From a virus, in IMG/VR virus record IMGVR_UViG_3300036806_000124, positions 1-44,505 of that record: DNA of 44,505 bases. One strand, given 5' to 3'. A model generated the notes under the pieces. That model saw only the letters and a list, made by a program, of their open reading frames with translations. It was not told the DNA's origin and made no database searches. Of this stretch, positions 14,672 to 20,628 are shown piece after piece (position 1 is the stretch's first letter; each line of letters begins with the position of its first letter). Both the position numbers and the translations under genes were made by a program.

Positions 14672-14719
14672 CGGGCGAGTTGCGGGAACGCAACAGGCCA
14701 CAACTCGCCCGTTTTTATT
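14672..14719 (+). terminator. Intrinsic terminator with competing hairpin (possible attenuator)
   Basis: CGGGCGAGTTG (14672-14682) pairs perfectly with CAACTCGCCCG (14701-14711) and is followed by TTTTTATT, a classic plus-strand terminator. A second hairpin, GTTGCG-GGAA-CGCAAC (14679-14694), shares four bases with the left arm, so both cannot form fully at once. No plus-strand gene ends here; the next plus gene starts at 14867, so it may attenuate that gene or end a short RNA. Confidence 0.75.
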
Positions 14720-14866
14720 CAAATGCCCTATCTTTTGTTCATAGCTTGTGGGTTGCCGCATATCGCAATCTGGGCTTGCATTGGTTCCGAAGTGGGCAAA
14801 GCCGCGCGCCAAAGAAGCGGTGTCGTAATCACCGGGGAACGCTTCGTGACAACAAAAATCGAACCT

Positions 14867-15082
14867 ATGGAACTTTCCGATCCACTTTCTGTGCCAGATA
14901 CCTTCGTCGAGGGTATTGGGGAAATCACAAAAGTCGGAGGTTGTGTTCGCTATACGCTCTACGCGATCCATCATGGAGAGAGGATCGTCGTGGCGCGGCT
15001 TGTGTGGCCAGCCGCATTGATCGCGGAAATAGCCAACGCTCAGGCGCGCGCCTTTTTCGAAAGTGGATTTTTGCTGAACTGA
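14867..15082 (+). CDS. Small conserved phage protein, immunity region (71 aa)
   Basis: A 71-residue protein beginning MELSDPLSVPDTFVEGIGEI, with KVGGCVRYTLYAIHHGERIVVARLVWPA. I recall this pattern (PDTFVxGxG, VRFTLYA, ERVVVAKLVMP) from small proteins of Hyphomicrobiales prophages, function unknown. The open frame extends upstream to 14594, but that part crosses a strong terminator and lacks any family match, so the ATG at 14867 is preferred. It converges on the Cro-like gene, whose stop is 2 bases away. Confidence 0.68.
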   Translation: MELSDPLSVPDTFVEGIGEITKVGGCVRYTLYAIHHGERIVVARLVWPAALIAEIANAQARAFFESGFLLN

Positions 15083-15084
15083 GT

Positions 15085-15294
15085 TCATTCAGCCGCTTCC
15101 GCCACACCGAGCATTGCCGCGGCGGGAATGCCGGTCACCGCAGAAGCTTTCAGCAAATCGTCGCGGTGGGGCGCGCGCTTGCGCTGTTCCCAGCGCGAGA
15201 TCGTTGCGGCTTTAACACCGATCAGATTGCCCAAGCCTTCTTGGGTCAATCCGTGCGCTTCGCGGTAAAGCCGCAGGGGGTGTTTTTCTGACAT
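15085..15294 (-). CDS. Xre/Cro-family transcriptional regulator
   Basis: A 69-residue, single-domain helix-turn-helix protein. The YREAHGLTQEGLGNLIGVKAATISRWEQRKRAP-type layout has the Q (LTQEGLG) and the recognition helix (AATISRWEQ) of the lambda repressor-like fold. Divergent transcription from the second Xre protein over shared operators (15303-15395) fits a CI/Cro switch. Its start codon lies only 9 bases from operator 1, and the candidate promoter would give a leaderless transcript. Which of the two is the lysogenic repressor cannot be told from sequence alone; this one is Cro-sized. Confidence 0.85.
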   Translation of the reverse strand: MSEKHPLRLYREAHGLTQEGLGNLIGVKAATISRWEQRKRAPHRDDLLKASAVTGIPAAAMLGVAEAAE

Positions 15295-15302
15295 ATTGGC
15301 CA

Positions 15303-15319
15303 GTTACCATTTTGGTAAC
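15303..15319. promoter_or_regulatory. Operator O1, GTTACC-N5-GGTAAC
   Basis: A perfect 17-bp dyad, GTTACC ATTTT GGTAAC. It lies between the divergent Xre genes, within the spacer of a candidate leftward promoter (TTGACG at 15324-15329 on the minus strand, weak -10 at 15301-15306). Confidence 0.85.
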
Positions 15320-15336
15320 GGCTCGTCAACTTTTGA

Positions 15337-15353
15337 GTTACCGCAGCGGTAAT
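15337..15353. promoter_or_regulatory. Operator O2, GTTACC-N5-GGTAAT
   Basis: A second 17-bp dyad, 34 bp from O1 centre to centre (about three helical turns, same DNA face). It touches the candidate -35 (ATGACA, 15352-15357) of the rightward repressor promoter. Confidence 0.85.
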
Positions 15354-15378
15354 GACAATTCTGTAAATGGTACAGATA

Positions 15379-15395
15379 CTTACCATTATGGCACG
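15379..15395. promoter_or_regulatory. Weak operator O3 overlapping the repressor start codon
   Basis: CTTACC ATTAT GGCACG matches the operator in the left half-site and two bases of the right. It covers the ATG at 15388 and the candidate -10 (GATACT, 15375-15380), so binding here would give autoregulation. With a -10 this close, the transcript would start at or just before the ATG, a leaderless mRNA like lambda cI. Confidence 0.5.
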
Positions 15396-15705
15396 TCGAG
15401 TTGTCCCAAAGCCGGGGAAAAACTTCTTTTTGGGCGAGTGGATGGCCGTTCGCGGCGTCGACCCGAAAAGCGTAGCGGACGCGATCGACACCACTGAGGC
15501 TAGTGTTTCCCGCTGGGTCAACGCCCGCAGAAGCCCAAGGAAGCGTTATTTGGTCGCCCTTGAGGGTTTCCTACAGGTGGATCCTGGCGGCCTCTCCCGT
15601 GACCCCTCTAAGGCGCCAGAAGCCGAATTATTGGCAGGTTTGGACGCCGATGCCCGCACGGACGCCAAGCGCTACATCGCCTTTCTCCACAGCCGGAAAA
15701 AATAG
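15388..15705 (+). CDS. Xre-type repressor candidate (CI-like)
   Basis: A 105-residue protein starting MARRVVPKPGKNFFLGEWM. Its helix-turn-helix is SVADAIDTTEASVSRWVNARRSPRKRY, seen as VADAIDTTEASVSRWVN and a basic segment after it. The remaining C-terminal part is short, with no peptidase S24 domain, so induction by RecA-type self-cleavage is not expected. It lies between two operator clusters, as lambda cI lies between OL and OR. An upstream in-frame start (15367) is ignored because the ATG 15388 begins the recognisable protein. It is probably the lysogeny repressor. Confidence 0.82.
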   Translation: MARRVVPKPGKNFFLGEWMAVRGVDPKSVADAIDTTEASVSRWVNARRSPRKRYLVALEGFLQVDPGGLSRDPSKAPEAELLAGLDADARTDAKRYIAFLHSRKK

Positions 15706-15706
15706 T

Positions 15707-15723
15707 GTTACCATTCCGGTAAT
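15707..15723. promoter_or_regulatory. Operator O4, GTTACC-N5-GGTAAT
   Basis: A 17-bp dyad GTTACC ATTCC GGTAAT starting two bases after the repressor gene stop. With O5 it forms a second operator cluster upstream of the rightward operon. Confidence 0.85.
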
Positions 15724-15740
15724 TTGATGCTTGCCTTTCA

Positions 15741-15757
15741 GTTACCGTTTTGGTAAT
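15741..15757. promoter_or_regulatory. Operator O5, GTTACC-N5-GGTAAT
   Basis: A 17-bp dyad GTTACC GTTTT GGTAAT, again 34 bp centre to centre from O4. It overlaps the likely promoter of the 15784 gene (TTGCCT at 15731-15736 with TAATTG at 15754-15759, weak), so the recombination/integration operon should be repressor controlled. Confidence 0.85.
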
Positions 15758-15783
15758 TGTCTCCCCCTGATTTGGAGGGGACA

Positions 15784-16086
15784 ATGCACGCGGCCAACGC
15801 CTCAATTCTCAATTTCGTCGATCTTATCCAGCGGAAGCCGACCCCTGTGGTCCCCGCGAATGAAGTGGTCCGGGTCACATGGGCGAAGCATCCGAAGGGC
15901 GGATTTGCCCACGTCACCATCGAAGCCCTTACCCGCGAACTCGCTCAAGGCGAGATCGACAGCGTGGTGCGGGGCGCTGACGCTGACGGTGCCGTCGTCA
16001 TAGTCAACGGACCCACCCCCATCGACAACCAATGGCGGGCCGAATGTTCGGTTGAAAGCCTCGCGCACTCGCAGGCCGCCGAATGA
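15784..16086 (+). CDS. First gene of rightward early operon, unknown (100 aa)
   Basis: A 100-residue protein beginning MHAANASILNFVDLIQRKP, with a beta-rich centre (EVVRVTWAKHPKGGFAHVTIEAL) and an acidic remainder. GGAGGGG six bases upstream of ATG 15784 is a strong ribosome-binding site. Operators O4 and O5 lie just upstream, so it is the first product after repressor release. No family is recognised. Its stop overlaps the next start (ATGA). Confidence 0.72.
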   Translation: MHAANASILNFVDLIQRKPTPVVPANEVVRVTWAKHPKGGFAHVTIEALTRELAQGEIDSVVRGADADGAVVIVNGPTPIDNQWRAECSVESLAHSQAAE

Positions 16087-16277
16087 CCATCCGCGACCTC
16101 ACCGATCGTACTCCGCAACTCGTTGCGTGCGTTCTCTTTGGTTCCGTGACGCTGACATGCCTTGCCATCGCCATCGCACTTTGGGGGACTCACGATGAAA
16201 CGCTTTTTGCTTCTCGCGAACTTGCTGGCCCTGGTTGCCTCGCCTCATTCAGCGATTGCCCGAATGCGAACCATTGA
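16083..16277 (+). CDS. Small single-pass membrane protein
   Basis: A 64-residue protein starting in an ATGA overlap with the previous stop. It has one clear transmembrane helix (LVACVLFGSVTLTCLAIAIALW) near residues 13-34. Its 3' third overlaps the next gene by 83 bases, a lot for a phage, so either the C-terminus is short-lived sequence or the protein is real but overlapping. The coupling and membrane helix support it. The function is unknown. Confidence 0.5.
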   Translation: MTIRDLTDRTPQLVACVLFGSVTLTCLAIAIALWGTHDETLFASRELAGPGCLASFSDCPNANH

Positions 16278-16584
16278 CGCAAATGGCAACCGCGCCGATC
16301 CGCGGCCTCACGCATGGTGCGGCTGGTATATGCGGCAGCATTTTCATGTTCCCGATCGCAAGTATAACCGCGCGCTCGAATGGGCGCGGTATGGCTCGCC
16401 GTCGCACGGTCCCGCGATCGGTGCGATTGTCGTGTGGCCTCACCACGTCGGCCTAATCACCGGCCGCAACTCTGTCGGTTGGATCGTGAAATCAGGAAAT
16501 GATGGTCACACCGTTCGCGAACGCGAACGCAGCGTGCATGGCGCCGTCGCGTTCCGATGGCCAACAGGGATGGCGATGCAATGA
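16195..16584 (+). CDS. Secreted CHAP-like cysteine peptidase/amidase
   Basis: A 129-residue protein. Residues 1-20 are a Sec signal peptide (MKRFLLLANLLALVASPHSA), so it acts outside the cytoplasm. The mature part has HAWCGWYMRQHF with the candidate catalytic Cys and, later, AIVVWPHHVGLITG with the candidate His, followed by KSGNDG: the layout of CHAP/NlpC-P60-type peptidoglycan enzymes. I recall close relatives in Bradyrhizobium. It is in the repressor-controlled early operon rather than the lysis cassette, so a role in cell-wall remodelling or exclusion is possible but unproven. The ATG at 16195 gives the full signal peptide. Confidence 0.72.
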   Translation: MKRFLLLANLLALVASPHSAIARMRTIDANGNRADPRPHAWCGWYMRQHFHVPDRKYNRALEWARYGSPSHGPAIGAIVVWPHHVGLITGRNSVGWIVKSGNDGHTVRERERSVHGAVAFRWPTGMAMQ

Positions 16585-16703
16585 CATGGTGGGAACACGT
16601 ATTCGCAATCTGGTTTTTGCTCAACGTGGCCGTTGTCGCGTTGTCCTTGTGGAGAGTTTCGAATGAAGAACTGCCCGAAGGGTCATCCGTACACGGTCGA
16701 TAA
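16581..16703 (+). CDS. Tiny membrane protein (40 aa)
   Basis: ATG 16581 overlaps the previous TGA (ATGA). The product is one hydrophobic helix (HVFAIWFLLNVAVVALSLW) with a short polar tail. It overlaps the next gene by 41 bases. Likely an inner-membrane peptide; the function is unknown. Confidence 0.55.
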   Translation: MTWWEHVFAIWFLLNVAVVALSLWRVSNEELPEGSSVHGR

Positions 16704-16848
16704 CATTTGCTTCATCCGGCGCAAACCACGAAGTCGGTCGCGCGGAATACGCAATCGGAAGCCGCCGCGCGAAACCATCGAGAAGCAATGCAGGACATGC
16801 AATCGGTGGCGATCAAAAATCTACAATCCGCAGGGAGCGCACCCGTGA
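16663..16848 (+). CDS. Zinc-knuckle protein (61 aa)
   Basis: A 61-residue protein beginning MKNCPKGHPYTVDNICF, with a second C-x2-C pair (QCRTCNRW) after a basic stretch. The CPKGHPYT/CRTC pair is the zinc-binding part seen at the N-terminus of many phage HNH endonucleases, here without the HNH catalytic domain. It may be a remnant or a small nucleic-acid-binding protein. Its TGA overlaps the GTG start of the exonuclease. Confidence 0.65.
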   Translation: MKNCPKGHPYTVDNICFIRRKPRSRSRGIRNRKPPRETIEKQCRTCNRWRSKIYNPQGAHP

Positions 16849-17774
16849 AAATCACCAAACCGGGAATCTATCGCGACATCGACGTTGCCGACTACCATCG
16901 AGATCCATGCGAACGGCCGTCATTCTCGCAGTCGATCGGCAAAATACTGATCGATCAATCGCCCTGGCACGCGAAGTGCGCGCATCCCCGCCTCACGCCG
17001 GTCGAGCCTGGCGACGAGGAAACCGAAAAATATGTAAAGGCGCAGGTTATTGGCGATGCCGCGCATAAGCTGATGATTGGTCGCGGCAAGGATTTGCTGT
17101 TTGCACAGTTTGAAAACTGGAAAACGAAAGCGGCCCAAGAGTTTCGCGATAAGGCAATCGAGCGCGGCCAACTTCCAGTCCTGCACGCGCACCTCGACCA
17201 AGCCCATGCCATCACGCTTGCGGCCAAATTGCAGTTAGCCTCACATGAGGAAAACGATTGTTTCAGGGCGCCCGGCGCCGGCGAGGTTGCGCTGATCTGG
17301 CAGGAAGGCCCGATATGGTTCCGATGCTTGGTCGACTATCTGCACGACGATCTTCTGATAGCTGACGACATGAAAACTAGCGGCATGTCGATGGCGCCGC
17401 ACGTTCTCGGAGTGCGCGCGGCCGATGCCGGATGGGATATTCAGGCCGCCATGATCGAGCGCGGGCTTGACGTCCTCGATCCGAAGAACGCCGGCCGGCG
17501 TAAATTCCGTTTCATCGCGCAAGAGCAAGATCCGCCACACGCGCTGAACGTGATGGTGATGACAAAGCCGTGGATGACGATGGGCCACAAGCGGCTGCAA
17601 CACGCGATCGACATTTGGAATACCTGCGTCACGCTCGATAAGTGGCCCGGCTATCCGCCGTATGCGTTGCGGTTGGAATATCCCGGCTTCAAAGAAAGTC
17701 AGTGGCTCAATCGTGAGATTCATGAGGCGGCCGAAAATCGCAAACCAATGCTCACATCGATTGCAGGAGGTTAA
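16845..17774 (+). CDS. PD-(D/E)xK exonuclease (RecB/RecE-like)
   Basis: A 309-residue nuclease related to the phage exodeoxyribonuclease VIII/DUF3799 group. It opens KPGIYRDIDVADYHRDP, typical of the family. Catalytic positions can be followed: E in GAGEVALIW, D in RCLVDYL, the D-x-K of LIADDMKTSG, and the Q of WDIQAAMIERG. It should degrade double-stranded DNA ends to give single strands for annealing by the Sak4-type protein encoded downstream. The GTG at 16845 overlaps the previous stop (GTGA); the longer upstream frame is only a shadow of the zinc-knuckle gene. Confidence 0.85.
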   Translation: MKITKPGIYRDIDVADYHRDPCERPSFSQSIGKILIDQSPWHAKCAHPRLTPVEPGDEETEKYVKAQVIGDAAHKLMIGRGKDLLFAQFENWKTKAAQEFRDKAIERGQLPVLHAHLDQAHAITLAAKLQLASHEENDCFRAPGAGEVALIWQEGPIWFRCLVDYLHDDLLIADDMKTSGMSMAPHVLGVRAADAGWDIQAAMIERGLDVLDPKNAGRRKFRFIAQEQDPPHALNVMVMTKPWMTMGHKRLQHAIDIWNTCVTLDKWPGYPPYALRLEYPGFKESQWLNREIHEAAENRKPMLTSIAGG

Positions 17775-17776
17775 GC

Positions 17777-18436
17777 ATGTCCAAAGTTGCTCAGCTAAAA
17801 TCAGTCGCCCAGCCAGAAACTAAGATCGTAATAACGCCGCCGAAAATGGCGGTTGCGACGGTCAAAATCACTGGCACCGCGCCCTATCTTCAAAATCGGT
17901 TCAGTTCTGAAAATCGCGACAAGATGCTCGAAACACAAAAAGCCGGCTCATCCGTGAAGAAAACGCGGAAAGCCAAGGCGCCTAAAGATTTTGAGAAAGT
18001 CTATCGCGGCTCGATGCACATTTCGCAAGAGGGCTGGCCTGGCATTCCCGCCACGGCGCTGCGTAATGCGATGATTGCCGCCTGCAGGTTGACCGAAATG
18101 GAAATGACGCGCGCCAAAATGTGCATTTTTGTCGTCAGCCAAGGGCTCGATGCTGAAAGCCTTGAGCCATTGATAAAAATAGATGGTGAGCATCGTATGC
18201 ACATCGAGCGCGTCAGTATTGGAATGGGCTCGACCGACCTAGCGGCGCGCGCCATTTTTGAGAAGTGGTCAGCCACCTTTCAAATCGAATGGGATGACGA
18301 TGTATTCAAAGCGCAAGACATCGTGAACCTACTGGCACGCGCTGGTTGGCAGGTTGGCATCGGCGCCGGTCGCCCATTTTCAAAGATGAGCGGCGGCACT
18401 GGCAAGGGCACATTCAAAGTCGATATGGAGGGCTAA
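17777..18436 (+). CDS. Phage recombination-operon protein, possible RAMP/Cas7-like fold
   Basis: A 219-residue protein with AGGAGG upstream of ATG 17777. Three landmarks resemble RAMP proteins such as Cas7: an N-terminal strand with TVKITGTAPYLQNRF, a WPGIPATALRNAMIAACR helix near residues 88-105 (Cas7 proteins have IPGSSLRGxxR), and a glycine-rich end, VGIGAGRPF with GGTGKGTFKV (compare the GGxxSxGxGxF loop). There are no catalytic residues that I can identify. It sits between the exonuclease and the Sak4-type ATPase, where a single-strand-binding protein is often found. The fold is an inference from motif order; the gene itself is certain. Confidence 0.8.
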   Translation: MSKVAQLKSVAQPETKIVITPPKMAVATVKITGTAPYLQNRFSSENRDKMLETQKAGSSVKKTRKAKAPKDFEKVYRGSMHISQEGWPGIPATALRNAMIAACRLTEMEMTRAKMCIFVVSQGLDAESLEPLIKIDGEHRMHIERVSIGMGSTDLAARAIFEKWSATFQIEWDDDVFKAQDIVNLLARAGWQVGIGAGRPFSKMSGGTGKGTFKVDMEG

Positions 18437-18919
18437 GTGAGCATCGAATCTGAACTGCTAATCATCAAAGGCAACAATGAAATGCTGACGGCAGAAGCCG
18501 TCGTTGAGTGGGCGCGCAAGCATCCAGAATCGGCCCTTTATAAAGCGCCGGAATTTCACGGCTGGGATGTGAACAAATCAGCCTATGAACATTGGCTGTG
18601 GGGAGCTCGCAGGCTCATCGCAATCCATGTCGTGTACGAGGACGGCCAGCGCAAGTTCATATCCCTTTCGCTCGATCGCACGAAGGAACACGGAGGCTAT
18701 AGAGACATCGATGACGTGCTCCGTGACAAAAGCCTGCATGACATCATGCTCGCGGATGCCCTGCGGGAATTGGATCGTGTGCAGGCGAGATATGAGCGTC
18801 TTAAAGAATTGACACCTATTTGGCGTGAGGCGGCAAATCTTCGGCGCCGAAATTCCAGAGCAGGCAAAGCGGTGCTTGGCCAAGACCAGCCGAGCAGCGC
18901 GCGGCCAAGAGTAGCATAG
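18437..18919 (+). CDS. Unknown protein of the recombination operon
   Basis: A 160-residue protein with a GTG start directly after the previous stop. The N-terminal part contains LTAEAVVEWARKHPESALYKAPEFHGWD and HWLWGARRLI, a pattern found in hypothetical phage proteins of Hyphomicrobiales. The rest is helical and charged. The last ~20 residues are encoded by the beginning of the AG-lattice repeat, so the natural C-terminus may have been extended by the repeat. The function is unknown. Confidence 0.72.
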   Translation: MSIESELLIIKGNNEMLTAEAVVEWARKHPESALYKAPEFHGWDVNKSAYEHWLWGARRLIAIHVVYEDGQRKFISLSLDRTKEHGGYRDIDDVLRDKSLHDIMLADALRELDRVQARYERLKELTPIWREAANLRRRNSRAGKAVLGQDQPSSARPRVA

Positions 18920-19321
18920 CAGGCATAGCTATGACCGGACCAGCGCAGTCCAGCCGCCCGTAGATCAGCAATGTCCAGCAAAGCAGGCGGAGCACAGCCT
19001 AACTCAGCTCAGTCAAGCGCAGTCCAGTAAAGCGGGCAATGCAACGAACAGCAAAATGTAGTGACGCCTTGTGTAGCAAAGCAGGCGAAGCGCAGTCGAA
19101 CCGAGTAAAGCGCGGTGCAGCTTAGTATAGTAAATCGAAGTGGAGCGAAGCAAAGCAGGCATGGCCCATCGCAGTTCAGCCGTGATTGCCGAGCCGATCC
19201 GAGCAAAACAAAGCAGGCAAAGTTGAGCACAGTGTAGCGCTGCATGGACTAGCAAAACTAAGCAGGCAGTGCATAGCCAAGAGTCGCAGAGTTCAGCAGA
19301 GCGTAGCTAAACAGAGCAGGC
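18855..19321 (+). repeat. 5-bp AG lattice with AGCAGGC phase-shift cores
   Basis: On the plus strand, AG (mostly AGC or AGT) recurs on a 5-bp grid for about 465 bp. AGCAGGC cores are at 18859, 18918, 18982, 19080, 19154, 19212, 19261 and 19315, with AGCGGGC at 19031. After each core the grid shifts by exactly one base, so core spacings are 59, 64, 49, 49, 74, 58, 49 and 54 (5n-1, apart from 58, which has a second slip near 19190). It is T-poor and non-coding except for the end of the upstream gene. The last core sits eight bases before the Sak4 start and may serve as its ribosome-binding site. Confidence 0.85.
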
Positions 19322-19328
19322 AAAATAA

Positions 19329-20282
19329 ATGTCCTTCCGTCCAGCATCACGCGCCGAAGCAAAGCCATTGATCGGGCTCTATGCCAAATCAGGTCACGGC
19401 AAGACATGGAGCGCATTGCTATTGGCGCGCGGCTTTGTCGGGCCTGGCGGCAAAATTGGAATGATAGAAACAGAGGGCGGCCGCGGCGAAGCAAACGTTG
19501 GCCGTGAACCTGTCGGGCAATACTTTGTGCGACCAATCCGCGGCAATTTCTCGCCAGAGGAATACGACAAAGCTATCAGTGACGCCGAAAATGCCAAGAT
19601 TGATGCTTTGATTATTGATAGCGCGAGTCACGAATGGGAGGGTGCGGGCGGCGTGCTCGCGATGGCCGCTGAGAACGACGCGGCCGGCAAGAAGGGGGTC
19701 CTTGTTTGGCAACAACCGAAGATTAAACACCAACGCCATTTTATGTTGCGCTTGATGGGGACGCCGATACCCCTCGTCATCGTTTGTATGCGGGCGAGAT
19801 TTCCGATGGAGCATGCCAAAGGTAAGGATGGCAGAATGGAATGGGCTCGATCGACAGTTCTTGAGCCAAAGCAGGATGATGACATTCTATATGAAATGTT
19901 CGTGCACGGCTGGATCGATAACGAACACAAACTTCATGTTACAAAATACACGATGCCAGAACTCGGCCATGTCATCATCGATGGCGAGCCGATCGGCATT
20001 GAAAGCGGCCAGCGTCTTGCGACGTGGGCCAAAGGTTCGCCGCAGCCGTCGTCCTCTGCGGTGAAGGCCGCTCCGTCCGAGGCCCACCAGCAGACTGACG
20101 GGGCGGCCGATCTTTCTGAACGTTTGAAAGAAGCTGACAAGGCGCTATCCGCCGCGGCGTCGATGGGAATGGAAATGCTGCAAACGGCGTGGAAAACAAT
20201 CCCGGCTGACCTAAAGCCTTCGCTCAAATCAGCGCTCGATCGCCGATACAAACCAGTGGCCGAACTTGTCAATGCCAAGTGA
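19329..20282 (+). CDS. Sak4-type RecA-fold recombinase (AAA_24 ATPase)
   Basis: A 317-residue protein. Walker A is at GLYAKSGHGKTWS near residues 15-27 and Walker B is DALIIDSASHEW near residues 96-107. The TEGGRGEA and QQPKIKHQRHFMLRLM segments are typical of the phage AAA_24 group, which includes Sak4 single-strand annealing/recombination proteins. The C-terminal part is a flexible linker and a helical domain (LKEADKALSAAASMGMEMLQTAWKTI). Paired with the upstream exonuclease it forms a phage recombination module. Translation starts at ATG 19329; the preceding 410 bp are the AG lattice. Confidence 0.85.
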   Translation: MSFRPASRAEAKPLIGLYAKSGHGKTWSALLLARGFVGPGGKIGMIETEGGRGEANVGREPVGQYFVRPIRGNFSPEEYDKAISDAENAKIDALIIDSASHEWEGAGGVLAMAAENDAAGKKGVLVWQQPKIKHQRHFMLRLMGTPIPLVIVCMRARFPMEHAKGKDGRMEWARSTVLEPKQDDDILYEMFVHGWIDNEHKLHVTKYTMPELGHVIIDGEPIGIESGQRLATWAKGSPQPSSSAVKAAPSEAHQQTDGAADLSERLKEADKALSAAASMGMEMLQTAWKTIPADLKPSLKSALDRRYKPVAELVNAK

Positions 20283-20307
20283 AATCCGAACTTGAGGTAC
20301 TATTTCC

Positions 20308-20628
20308 GTGACCGTTCCGCTTTACGCCACCGATGAGCAACTGGCCAAGGAAGTGCTTGGTACAGGCAAGCTTGTGCAATGGCGGGCGTATGTAGCGGTA
20401 TGGACTAGGTACGGTTTTCCCCCGGCCGATGAAGTGACCGGCTTGCGTTACTGGCCTGCCGTGAGACAATTCTTTGACCGTCGCCACGGGCTGACAACGG
20501 TTGCACCACATTCAGCGCCCGATGGGAGGGAGAAATGGCCAGCAAGATCAACGCGCCCGGCCTCCGATGGCGCCAGCGAGCAAACGGCGAATGTAAGGCA
20601 TATTGGGTCGGGCGTTCGGACCTCGTAA
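20308..20628 (+). CDS. Excisionase-like small protein preceding integrase
   Basis: A 106-residue protein with a GTG start. The core YATDEQLAKEVLGTGKLVQWRAYVAVWTRYGFPP has the layout of short winged-helix/excisionase-like proteins (a helix-turn-helix, then GFPP and VRQFFDRRHGL), and similar proteins directly precede integrases in Bradyrhizobium elements. It overlaps the integrase gene by 94 bases; the part after VAPHSAPDG is low complexity and may be dispensable. It likely directs excision, but this is inferred from motif and neighbour. Confidence 0.7.
   Translation: MTVPLYATDEQLAKEVLGTGKLVQWRAYVAVWTRYGFPPADEVTGLRYWPAVRQFFDRRHGLTTVAPHSAPDGREKWPARSTRPASDGASEQTANVRHIGSGVRTS

Noticed and set aside
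14594-14866. Extension of the 71-residue gene to an upstream start
   Set aside because: It crosses a strong terminator and gives residues with no family match. The conserved part begins at 14867.
18697-19255. Long open frames on the minus strand with LLCF/ALLCF-like repetitive proteins
   Set aside because: They are shadows of the AG lattice: the complement of AGC/AAAGC gives Leu, Cys and Phe codons. They have no ribosome-binding sites and look like low-complexity artefacts.
18859-19321. CRISPR array
   Set aside because: Cores are only 7 bp with irregular spacing (49-74), there are no palindromic repeats, and no cas adaptation genes are near.
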